A DNA stretch of 64,000 nucleotides from Viscum album (Eukaryota > Streptophyta > Magnoliopsida > Santalales > Viscaceae). The stretch spans positions 1,176,414,670 through 1,176,478,669 of the forward strand of contig OY728137.1 in the NCBI GenBank assembly GCA_963277665.1. The letters are read 5' to 3'. The notes under the pieces were generated by a model. The model had not been told where the DNA came from. It did no database searches and was given only the letters and a program-made list of their open reading frames with translations. This document shows, one piece after another, positions 47,573-57,659 of the stretch. The position numbers and the translations under genes were made by a program. Position 1 is the stretch's first letter. The number at the start of each line of letters is the position of its first letter.

Positions 47573-47678
47573 GTTTCAAAATTCTGGAAAGTGTGGGAAA
47601 AGTCCATTTTACCCTCCAGAACACTTCGTTGCCTTGTTTTTGACAAAGGAATGGGCCGGAGGGCTCCGGGACATTACA

Positions 47679-47690
47679 TCAGATACCTCT
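47679..47690 (-). other. Weak polypurine tract, chromovirus 2
   Basis: Minus strand AGAGGTATCTGA before the LTR start TGTAATG: purine-rich but interrupted, so probably decayed. Confidence 0.4.
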
Positions 47691-47818
47691 TAAAACATTC
47701 TTGTCCCTGAGAATTCAAAAACCAACCCAGAGGAATCCAACAAGATACCTCTTAGGGTTCTCATTATAATAGGAACCCAACCAACAACCATAATCATATG
47801 TGTTAAGAATTCCTTCTC

Positions 47819-48129
47819 CTATGTCGAGATATTATCCGCTTTAGGCGACATTGACTCTCCTGCATGGGTTTAATCACATATTAATTAATGTGTCTTGATT
47901 AAGAATTGGGTCTTCCTGCATTCATACATAAGGTTTTGTCAACTCACACTACCCCCAACACGATACAACCAACACACTGCCTGAACATGTGGTTTTGGTA
48001 AAATTCAATCTTCTATGTCGAGATATTATTCGCTTTAGGAGGCACTGACTCGCCTGCATAGGTTCAATCACATCTTCATTAATGCATCTCGATTAGGGGT
48101 CAGGTTTTTCCCTTTCCCCACACATCCGG
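47819..48129. repeat. Direct duplication in 3' untranslated region of chromovirus 2
   Basis: The segment starting at 47819 (ctatgtcgagatattat, then cgctttaggc) recurs at 48013, 194 bp on, with several differences over about 115 bp. It lies between the pol stop (48256-48258) and the LTR; nothing else is seen in that stretch. Confidence 0.65.
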
Positions 48130-48255
48130 ACATGTTACACATTACCAGGGAATAAGGAAACAAAAGGTCTCACAACCGACAAGCCAAGCATTCCATATAT
48201 AAAAGGTAAAGAGAAGAACATAAAAAAAGCTCAGAAGAACAAGGGAAAACACAAG

Positions 48256-48640
48256 TCAAAACAACTCCAGGTACTAAGCGTGCATCTGGGACTCCTGCTC
48301 CCAAGTGCTCTCCTCGAGGCCCCCATACCTCCACAACACACGAACCAATAGAATGGTTCGTCCACGAAGAACCTTCTATTTATGATCCTCGATTCTGACG
48401 GGTCGTTCCTCGAAGGTCGCGTAGTCTCGCATATCTATCTCTCCCCAGTCGGTAATGTGGGAGTCGTCGTGTAAGTATCGACGTAGCTGGGAGACGTGGA
48501 AGACGTCATGAACCTTCTCCAATTGAGGTGGCAGGGCCAGCTGATATGCCAGCTCGCCGACTCGCCTCAGCACCTCAAAAGGTCCGATGAACCTAGGTGA
48601 GAGCTTTCTCCCTTTCCCAAACCTCCACTGCCCCCATCAA
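48256..48640 (-). pseudogene. Chromovirus 2 integrase C-terminus and chromodomain
   Basis: The minus strand shows LSPRFIGPFEVLRRVGELAY, QLALPPQLEKVHDVFHVSQL and RRYLHDDSHI (segment 48376-48573 and just upstream), then FEERPVRIEDHK, a stop, VLRGRTILLVRVLWR and LEESTWEQESQM, a chromodomain. Further stops: TAG at 48274-48276, and the probable natural end TGA at 48256-48258 after YLELF. Confidence 0.85.
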
Positions 48641-49480
48641 GGGGAAACCTTCAAGAACACATGATCTCCCACCTCGAACTCCAAGGGCCCCCTCCGATGA
48701 TCAACATAAGACTTATGTCGGTCCTGAGCCGCTTTCATCCTCTCATAGACAAGATGGACTTTCTCCATGGTGCTCTGCACTACCTCTGGCCCAAGAGCAT
48801 CTGTCTCACCAACCTCTACCCAAAAAATGGGTGAACGACATTGTATTCCATAAAAATCCTCAAAATGTACCATGACAATAGTAGAGTGGAAGCTGTTATT
48901 GTAGGTGAACTCAACTAAAGGAAAGTGTCATACCCATGATCCTCCAAAATCTAGAACGCATGCTCGCAGCCTGTCCTCCGGCATCTGGATAGTCCGCCAT
49001 GTCTGCCCATCGGTCTGGGGGTGGAAAGTAGTGCTAAGGCGTAGATGGGTGCCAAAAGAATGATGTAACCCCCTCCAGACTCGTGAGGTAAACCGAGTAT
49101 CCCGATATTAGTCGATGGTCTTTGGAACTCGATGCAAACGCACCACCTCGTCTACGTACCTCTTTGCTAAGGTACTTACTGGGCCCGACTCCTTAATTTC
49201 TATGAAGTGGGCTGATTTCGTCATTCGATCCACCACAACCTAGATAGCATCATAACCACCCTGAGCTCTGGGTAGTCCTGTGAAAAAGTCCATTGAGATG
49301 ACATCCCACTTCCACTCGGGGACATCTAAAGGATTCAATAACCCACTGGGAACACGGTGTTCATCCTTAACTTGTTGACACACTAGGTATTTAGCCACAA
49401 ACTCTGCCAGTGCCTATTTCACCCGGGCCACCAAAACTATTTCCTTAGGCCTCGGTAAATTTTTGAAACTCCTGGATGTA
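48640..49480 (-). pseudogene. Chromovirus 2 integrase
   Basis: Segment 48637-48873 gives YGIQCRSPIFWVEVGET and DHRRGPLEFEVGDHVFLKVS, the end of the integrase core. Upstream pieces in other frames read VVRLHRVPKTID, a stop, RDTRFTSRVWRGL (second Asp region, with an added stop), FHPQTDGQTWRTIQ and LVEFTYNNSFHSTI. The first Asp region and the Cys-Cys end of the zinc domain are at about 49250-49400 ([18 protein letters not shown]). More decayed than in chromovirus 1. Confidence 0.8.
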
Positions 49481-49519
49481 CCTACAAAGATGATCTATGG
49501 AACTCACAGAGAAATCCCT

Positions 49520-50225
49520 CACGTATTGCCTCCAGAACAAAAAACCTTCCATGGAAAAGCATATGATGTCGGCTGTCCTCTGACCATCCTTCTAGAGCAT
49601 TCCCCTGATCGACACGATCCCGCATCACTTCCGCCTCGGAGTACCCCCACTGAGACTCTTCCGCCTACTGTAACAAGGAGGAATACCCTGTCATCTGAAA
49701 CAAATAGCCCCTAACACCTTCTACCCTGGCATCCAAGTGCAAGATAGCCAACTCTCCCATCGCCTTCCAAGCATCAATGGATTCCCAAACCACTTCCTTA
49801 TGCGACTTCCTGCTCAGGGCATCAGCCACAACGTTTCCCTTACCTTCAGTGTAAGAGATCTCAAAGTCATAGTCTTGGAGAAACTCGACCCATATCCACT
49901 TCCGCAGGTTGAGGTCACGCTGGGAGAAGATATAACGAAGGCTCTTGTGATCTGAGAAGACCAAAAAGCGCTCCCCAAAGAGGTAATGTCGCCACAACTT
50001 CAGTGCGAACACTACTGCTGCAAGCTCTAGGTCATGGGTGGAATAGTTACACTCGTGAGGGTGTAGCTACCTAGACCCATAACAGATTACTCCCTTCTCC
50101 TGCATTAGCACGCACCCCAGACCAAGGCCATAAGCATCATAAAACACCTCATACAACCACCCTTCCTCTGAAAACCTGAGTACGAGAGTACTGACCAACT
50201 TCTCCTTCAGGTAGTCGAAAGCCTT
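49520..50225 (-). pseudogene. Chromovirus 2 RNase H
   Basis: Segment 49665-50012 reads FALKLWRHYLFGERFLVFSD, HKSLRYIFSQRDLNLRKWIW, LQDYDFEISYTEGKGNVVAD and ALSRKSH, the standard end of gypsy RNase H. The upstream half (50013-50225) shows the catalytic region in broken frame, with YDAYGLGLGCVLMQEKGVI-like codons and LELAAVV. Confidence 0.85.
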
Positions 50226-51060
50226 CTAGCATTGCTCGCTCCATAGAAAGACATGGTTCTTCCTATTCAAAGATGTCAATGGAGCAGAAACTCGAGAGAA
50301 GTCTGAAAAAAACCTCCGATAGTAACCTGCTAACCCCAAGAAACTACGAACATCTGCCACGCGCTTGGGTGCTGCCCAAGAAATAACTGCCTCCACCTTT
50401 AATGGGTCCACCGACACTCCATGCTGAGACACCACATGCCCAAGGAAGTGTACTTCTTGGGTCAAGAACTTACACTTTGACAATTTCCCGTAAAGCTAGT
50501 GGTGTCGAAGGACTTCCAAGACTGCCCTGAGATGCTCAATATGCTCCTCCTCTGATCTTGAGTAGATCAGGATGTCATCGATAAACACAACAACGAACCG
50601 GTCTAGAAACTCTCGGAAGACAAGGATTATAAGTCCCATGAACACAGCCGGTGCATTCATAACTCCCATCAACATCACTAAAAACTCGAAGTGCCCATAC
50701 CTGTACCTGAAGACCGCCTTAGAGATGTCACTGTCCTTTACCCTCAGGTGATTTTATCCAGATCGTAGATCAATCATAGAAAACCAACCTGCTCCCCGCA
50801 GTTGGTCGAAGAGATCATCTATCCTTGGAAGGGGGTAACGGTTCTTGACCATTACCTGGTTCAACCTTCGGTAGTGTATGCATATCCTGATACCAAAATC
50901 TTCCTTAATCATGAACAAAACTGGAGCACCCCATGGCGATATGTTGGGTCAATCAAAACCTTTCTCCATCATATCATCAATCTGAATCCAAAACTCCCAC
51001 AACTACGAAGGTTCCATCCGATAAGGGTCCATCGAAATCAGACGGGCACCAGGCTGTAAG
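50226..51060 (-). pseudogene. Chromovirus 2 reverse transcriptase
   Basis: Pieces in order: MMEKGFD, stop, [49 protein letters not shown], stop, then segment 50496-50678 with [29 protein letters not shown] (catalytic Asp pair), and segment 50226-50483 with [16 protein letters not shown] and [17 protein letters not shown]. The FGL motif after the catalytic palm is altered (MGVMNAP). Clear family match, several stops. Confidence 0.88.
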
Positions 51061-51085
51061 TCTGTCCTGAACTCAACGTCACGTC

Positions 51086-51104
51086 GGGGGGGGGGGGGGG
51101 GGGG
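51086..51104. repeat. G19 homopolymer
   Basis: Nineteen consecutive G on the plus strand, where the chromovirus pol frame should code the linker before DREVEF on the minus strand; it gives a run of prolines. It may be real slippage or a sequencing artefact. Confidence 0.95.
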
Positions 51105-51109
51105 TAGAG

Positions 51110-51640
51110 TCACAACCTCCTCAGGAAAAAACATTGAGGAACTCCCCAATAACCTACGGGACATCCATCATCCTTGTATCAGCTGGAACCACTGATAACC
51201 CGCCTAACAAAGAAAGGAGAGGCTTCACATGCCGGCTTCCCACCTGATAACTCCTCTCACCAACAAAAGATACATGCTTCCCATCCACGTCGGAGAACAA
51301 GACTCTTCTCCGGAAGCATTCGATAACGGCACTAACAGAAAATAACCATTCGATGCATAAGATGACATTGTATGGCTGCATTTGTAAAAGAACAAGGTCC
51401 CCACTAGATCGATGTGGTCCCAACGTCAGCCCACATCCCCGGAAAACACAAGATACGCTGGTCTGGACTCCAACTGGTGTACTCAACACCAGTGGTACGA
51501 AAAGTCTCTCTACGTCTAGTCCCAAGAATAGGCTACACCAGGTGCAACAAAGGAGTGTGAATCTCTCGAATCAAACTAAGAAGAAACACGAGTACTGAAC
51601 AAACAAATCGTACCTCGCACCACCTCTGGTCCTGCCGGAG
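51110..51640 (-). pseudogene. Chromovirus 2 aspartic protease region
   Basis: Segment 51154-51525 follows the gypsy protease pattern: LSTPVGVQTSVSCVFRG, DLVLLQMQPYNVILCIEWL (family DVILGMDWL) and VSAVIECFRRRVLFSD. Just upstream, in another frame near 51560-51590, the minus strand reads FDSRDSHSFV, the catalytic DSG block with Gly changed to Arg. Confidence 0.75.
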
Positions 51641-52718
51641 CTATCAACTATTTTGCGTGCAACTGTCCACGCCCAGCTCCTCTGCCTCTCTGATGTCATC
51701 CACATCTTTGACCATGCCCTAGTCGAGGTCCCTGAGAAGCACCCTCATATCGGCCTCCTCCCGCAATGTCTGCCCTCGGAGGAGCATGGTACTGCTGCTG
51801 TTGGAAGGGCCTCATCGGCAACTGGTGCTGCTGAGGTGGGAGTTGAACCTACCCACCTCAACCGTATTGATCTCGGGTCGGGCACCGACTCTGAACGTGC
51901 CCAAAACCTCCACAAGAAAAACACTTCGGTCTTGGGATCGTGAAAAAGGGACGAGGACCTGAAGATATAAACTGGAACTGCTGGGCCCTGCTCCCCACTA
52001 GCATCAACATGGAAGGTCCCGTCGCAGGAGACCTGCTGCTGACTGCCTTCCCCTTCGATGAGCCCGGCTGGATCCCCTCTCATGGTGCTCCTCCCAGCGA
52101 ATGCATCCTCTCTAAAACATGTGCCTTCTCTTGTACCGCCAAGTATGTCGGAAGGGTAAAGGGGGTAACATCATACTAGAGTGAAGGACGAAGCACCTCC
52201 TCCAAACGTCTCGCCTGAGACTCCGCATCTGGAAATAGATTCGGGGAAAAGCTCAAGAGATCCTTGAACTTTATCCCCACCTCTCGTACTGACATACTCC
52301 CCTGCTGAAGGGAGAGTAACTCCTGCCACTTATCCACCTTGATCATGGAAGAAAGGAATTCCTCTCGGAATTATTTTTCAAAGTCATCCCATGAAACCTC
52401 TGCCTCTATCCTCTCTCCGAGGTAGAGCGTCCACCACTGTCGTGCCATACCTCTCACCTAACTGACTGCTAGGGGAACCCAACACTCCCTTGTAGCACAA
52501 ATCAAGGTAAATGTGATCCATAGCTCCTCAAGCCACCCCTCCGTCTCCATATCCAAAGTACTACCCTAGTTCTTCATGAGGGTTTTCCACTGGAAATAAG
52601 AGAGAGTCTTCTGCCACTGGCTATCTTCCTCCCCTCGGTCAATCCTCAACTGATCGACCGCCTGAATCTGCTAGGCCTCGGCTGTCTGAGCCACCCGGGG
52701 ACGACGTCCAGGTGCCAT
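51640..52718 (-). pseudogene. Chromovirus 2 gag
   Basis: Probable start ATG at 52716-52718 (MAPGRRPRVAQTAEA). Downstream pieces: WQKTLSYFQWKTLMKN, ETEGWLEELWITFTLI, then RREDRGRGF and a YVSTRGGDKVQGSLELF segment. Near 51880-51930 a zinc knuckle reads CFSCGGFGHVQSRC (CX2CX4HX4C). A Gln/Gly/Pro-rich tail follows near 51740-51850. Many stops. The leader 52719-53075 shows nothing further. Confidence 0.75.
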
Positions 52719-53075
52719 AGCTGTATGGTAAACAAAGATCACCCAAGCCCAGGTAGTAAGGAAATTTCTCAAGGTTGTATGTTATCATTTTATTTCAATT
52801 TCTTTCCTAGAACAACCAAATCAAGTAAAACACAATCATGATGATGCATGTACCTTCCCTAGGGTCTCTCCCCTAAAATCAATGTAGTCTCACATTGTCA
52901 TTTGGTAGGCTCAGAGTCCTTGCATCGGATCACAGGGGGCCCCTAAAATCCCGTGTCCTATCTGGTCTTCCCTGGCCTATGTCACGCACCAAGATTAACT
53001 AAAACTGTTGCCCTACCATTCCATGCAATCCTCACGGTGCCTAACTCTAGACTCCATCCTATCTCTCAACCATCA

Positions 53076-53087
53076 TCTCTGATACCA
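53076..53087 (-). other. Primer-binding site of chromovirus 2
   Basis: Minus strand TGGTATCAGAGA, three bases after the 5' LTR end; complementary to initiator Met-tRNA. Confidence 0.82.
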
Positions 53088-53752
53088 TTCTGTCACGACC
53101 CCCTGCCACCAAAGATGCCCCTCCGGAGCTTGTAATGGTGAAAGGGAGATAATGACCCCCGAGTCCCGCCTCCAGTAGGCCCCGGGGTGGCGTCTAGAAC
53201 CAAGGGTATGAGTTTTCACAATTATGGGAATCATTACCCTTTTTATTATTTAGGATATGGAAATAGGACAAGCCAAACAAAAAAATGGAAAAGAACAAGT
53301 GTATATAAATAAACCCAAACCATTCCCACATGCATGTTTAAACAATTTTATAACAATGTACAAGTACAAGAAAGCTCAAAGTACAATACCAAAATAAAAC
53401 AAGAGTACAACAACCATAACAACTCCAACTGTCCTACTAGTAGGGCCCCGTATGGCCCTGGTAGTCCTCCTGGAAACCTAAAAGTAAACTTAGGGTGAGA
53501 ATACAAGTATACCCAGTAGGGAAACCTAAATCTCTCGTGCACAAGTGGGGAGACATCCTAATGTCCCGTGAGAATAACAGAAGAATCCTAGCGAGGAATT
53601 CTATCCACCCAGCCTCACTAGCCACACTCACTAAAATCACAATCACAACAGGTAGTATTATATAAGAAGCAAGAGTATTGGGTACCCCGCACCATTTCCC
53701 ATTAGTTATCTTCTCTTCCTAACGGCGAACGTCCTGACACTGCCACACTCTC

Positions 53753-53994
53753 CCCGCCCGCACACACCTGGGCCTCACAACCGCACATCCCGCCCCCACA
53801 CACCTGGTCCTCACACACACGTATCCCGCCCACACACACCTGGGCCTCACAACCACGTATCCTGCCCGCACACACCAGGGCCTCACAGCCACGTATCCCG
53901 CCCGCACACACCTGGGTCTCATAACCACGTATCCCGCCCGCACACACCTGGGCTTCACAACCACGTATCCCTCCCTCCTACACCTGGGTATCAT
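53753..53994. repeat. 36-bp minisatellite in chromovirus 2 5' LTR
   Basis: About seven units, homologous to 45404-45644 with unit-level differences, so the array was present before insertion and has drifted since. Confidence 0.85.
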
Positions 53995-55515
53995 CCCGAA
54001 GATTTTTGGGAAACAGTAAAACCTGTCCAAAGAGTCTTGGGCTAAAACCATCCCAATCGAATCCTACCCAAAGGGTCTTAGGTGTAAGGTCGCCTCAATC
54101 CTTCACAGCCTAGGGGAGAAGGAGCAGGAAAGAGCTAGTAACTAAGGGAAAACACCCTCTCCCATGAGATGGGAGTGTTCGGCACTAAGTGCTCAACATG
54201 GTTGGGGTGCGATAAAACACAAAAGATACAGATATATATATATATGTATACCAAACACACATCCTAACCTATGTCTTCTAAACAGGGAAAATAAGCACGT
54301 GCCTCGACAGTGCTACTACGAAGCATGCATACAACAACCAACCCCAACCCCATTTACGTTTTCACGTTTCAACAGAAATTATTTTATTTAGTTCCTTAAC
54401 TACTGGGAAATTATCCACAACCAACCACATCGATCATTCATAAAACACATCCCTGCCATCCACAAATCATGTTTGGAAAAGACAGGAAACACAACCATGT
54501 GCTTCTTATCAACCAACCAACCCATTGATTATTATTCCTGTTCCATTACCATGAACCACCATTTATTAAATCTTCCACTTTTATTAATCACAACCCATAG
54601 TTCACTCACATTCAAACCCATCCCTGTAGCCCCACTTCCATCTTACATAACCACAACTGCACCGTACATCCTTATCCCTTTAATACCATTTATCACAGCC
54701 CCACTGCCCGTTACTAACATGTCATTCACACCAACCCACAACCAAGTCAACCGCAGCCCCGCTGCTCACCCGATCCATAGCAACCCACAAAAACACCCCC
54801 ACCACATGCCACGTATCCATGCCAACACCCACATGTTCATTATTCCATGTTGTTTAACCGGGGTGACCACACAAGAGTTCCAGATTTTAAACAACCAACT
54901 TTAAATGATTAACCAAATTTCCACATTCAACGATGTTTCCATCCACAAAAACGGTCTATGAAAGATAGGGAAACATTTAATTGTGCAAGCAATGGCCCCC
55001 AACGACCGTGATTTTCAGTAGGCATAATCCTATTGTATTCATAACATATCAATATGGTAAACAACGATAAACATCATAACTTCGCCATCCTCGTTCATTA
55101 ACCAATTATTATTTTTATTTAATGGTTCAACTTTTTCTCATGAAAACAAAAAGATTCCCACCCTGCATGATTCATAAATTAGAGAGAAGAAGGTAAGATC
55201 TCTACCACAATAGGTTCCGATCACAACGCTCCCCAAGATCAACCTTAAAAGACGTCCATCGGCATCCGTCACTTTTGTCGGGTCCCGAAAAAAACTCCTT
55301 TGGCGGAAGTCGGAAAGGAAACACCAAAGGAAAGACAACAGATCCAAGCTCGGAAGTTTCACCTCGTCGTTACAATCCCATGGCCGCTGACGGATTGTAA
55401 ATCAGAGCTTGGACGAAGAAGTTATGGAAGAAAGAGCCTTTGAGTCTTTTGGGAGAACTCTGCTTAGTGGAAAGGGGAGGAGAGGGGTGAGTTGAAAAGG
55501 AGGAGGGGACCACTC

Positions 55516-55523
55516 CTTTTATA
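55516..55523 (-). promoter_or_regulatory. Probable TATA box, chromovirus 2 5' LTR
   Basis: TATAAAAG on the minus strand. A C/T-rich stretch (minus strand, 55430-55505) follows, a common setting for transcription start in plant LTRs. Confidence 0.7.
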
Positions 55524-55540
55524 GGCGAGAAATGCAAAAG

Positions 55541-55917
55541 TACACAGTGTGTAATTTATGGTACATGGCGTGTACTCGGTTATTTCACACGTTCTCCACG
55601 CAGCTTCCAACATGGGTCCACGGCCGTTGACTGGTCAACACACAGTTTGAGGGTAACACATATGCAGGGAGGGACTGCACGACATGTAGTACTGGATACA
55701 TGGTGTGTACCCATTTATTTCACACGGCTCTAACACAGCACACAGCCGTTGACTGGTCAACAATTGGTAACGCGTACGCGGGGAGGGACTACACGACGTG
55801 TAGTACTGGATACACGGCGTGTACCCATTTATTGCACATGGTAAGGACACAGTCTGCAACATGGGGTATACCCGACAAGGGGGGTACACGACATGTACTC
55901 AAACTACACGGTGTGTA
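55541..55917. promoter_or_regulatory. Array of paired 13-bp palindromes in U3, 5' LTR
   Basis: Eight boxes: 55541-55553 and 55562-55574; 55676-55688 and 55697-55709; 55790-55802 and 55811-55823; 55885-55897 and 55905-55917. Within-pair steps are 21, 21, 21 and 20 bp. Consensus TACACGRCGTGTA; the best box (55790) is TACACGACGTGTA. The first lies 18 bp from the TATA box. Likely paired sites for a dimeric DNA-binding protein (inference). Confidence 0.78.
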
Positions 55918-56027
55918 GTTTCAAAATTCTGGAAAGTGTGGGAAAAGCCCATTTTACCCTCCATAACACTTCATGGCCTTCATTTTGACAAAGGAATGGG
56001 CCGGAGGGGTCCGGGCCATTACATTCA

Positions 56028-57650
56028 AAATACATATGTGAAAATTCAAATTCCAAAAATTTTGACGGAAGGCTAAAAAATTTCTATAATCAACCTAGTT
56101 TCAGATATTTCGAAAAACTATATAATGTTTCTTTTAATATTATATACAAAATATTTGATCACCTTAAGGACCTTAATGAATGTTTTCTTTATTACAAAAT
56201 ATTAATGAATATATACTGCAGAACAATTCTTATATATTTGATGATTCTTATAACCAAAGCACCATTGATGAAATAATTATAGAATAAATGAACCAAAAAA
56301 ATCAAACATTACACCTAAATATTAAAAATTTACTATAAATAATTAATATTAATACATAATTCCTTCTTCCTTTGATTTATCTTTTGTATTCTCTTCAACA
56401 TCATAAGTATAACCAATACTTATAAAACTTGCTGATTATTACTATTCACCAAATCCCAATGAACAAAGCGAGCAACAGTGATCATAATGATATAGTCATG
56501 AAGATTAATTTGTATAATATCATGATCATGACATATTTTTCTCAATTTTTCAGTTCATAGGTTTAACCTTTTTTATTCCCCATATTACTAAATCAATAGG
56601 ATGATATCCTATACTTTTACTTTTCTTGAATGTTAGTCAAATGGTTATGTTTTCTTATCCAAGATTTCCTAAATCTAGTTTCAATGGTTTTTACTTAAAT
56701 TCCTATCATTAAAACTATAAAAACCCCAAACCCATTATCCTTGAGCCAATGCCTTACATTATTACATTATCAGTAGATATAAGTAATCACATCCTGAAAG
56801 ATTGAATTGTTTTTTGTCTACTAAACTATATAAATACATGAAATCCATATTACATTTTAAAACATACAATAAAAAAAGTGTTTCATTTTGTGTACCATTG
56901 TCCCCCCATTATGAAACCTTACATATCAATCATAATATTCATTCTGGAATCCTGGGGAAAATTAAAACATATAAAATGAGTTATCGCAAATGTTGGTAAG
57001 GGTACGTGTATAGAGGAATCTATGAGTAAATAAGGAATAAAAAATATGGCAAGGTGAATAATTGAAAAACAATCCATTTAAATATTGACAAGACCTAGGG
57101 AACTTACACAATCCTTAATTTTTTCGGATGAGTATATTTTATTTTTATCATAAATTTTTTTAATATATGACCTATTGTTTAATGTTGTCTTGATTTTTAC
57201 CTTTGAATTATTTGATGTAATGAGAATTCGAAAATATGATTTTTTTGTTATATTATCCTATGATTTATTTCATAGGGATACAAATAACTAATGTTCAGTT
57301 ATAAATAGAAATTTTAAATTGATTTTTTCTATTTCTTAGTGTAATTTATTTCTTAATTTTAGTGATAAAATAATGACCTAAAATTCATACATAACAATGG
57401 TGTATTGTTTATTTAATTCAAAGGAAAATATAATAAATGATATGAAAAATCATACAAATAATATAAATTGAATGATTTATTATGGTAAATTCATTTTATA
57501 GATAAATATAAAATTTTTGGGATATATTAAATTATGATATTCTAATTACTTTTCATTAATGATATTTTAAAAGAAAAATTAAATAAATATTTACAAAAAA
57601 TGAAATAAATTATATTTTATTGTAAAAATAATTTATTAAATGATTTAAAA
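56028..57650. other. AT-rich DNA without recognised genes
   Basis: No coding or RNA feature supported. It should be the continuation of the DNA left of 44740, since chromovirus 2 lies between. Confidence 0.5.
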
Positions 57651-57659
57651 TTATTGAAT

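Larger units (their letters stand above)
44740..47678 (-). repeat. Chromovirus 2, 3' LTR
   Basis: 2939 bp, plus-strand TGTCACG at 44740 and CATTACA at 47678. It contains the 36-bp minisatellite (45404-45644), (AT)20 (45881-45920), a TATA box (47191-47198), and seven 13-bp palindromes (47216-47572). The minus-strand TACTGAG...GTATGCTCACCC...TTTCAGG block lies at 45113-45172. Frames inside it are LTR noise. Confidence 0.92.
44740..56023 (-). mobile_element. Chromovirus 2 (Ty3/gypsy), minus strand, GC-richer
   Basis: LTRs at 44740-47678 and 53091-56023, internal region of 5412 bp coding gag, protease, RT, RNase H, integrase and chromodomain on the minus strand. LTR ends are TGTAATG and GTGACA on the minus strand. 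TTCA flanks both sides (44736-44739 and 56024-56027); a 5-bp ATTCA works only if the last LTR base is shared. The element is visibly richer in G and C than its surroundings. It differs from chromovirus 1 in LTR sequence and internal spacing. All frames are broken. Confidence 0.92.
53091..56023 (-). repeat. Chromovirus 2, 5' LTR
   Basis: 2933 bp, partner of 44740-47678. Contains the 36-bp minisatellite (53753-53994), (AT)7 (54232-54245), a TATA box (55516-55523) and eight 13-bp palindromes (55541-55917). In this LTR the array lies just upstream of the promoter that would transcribe the element. Confidence 0.92.
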
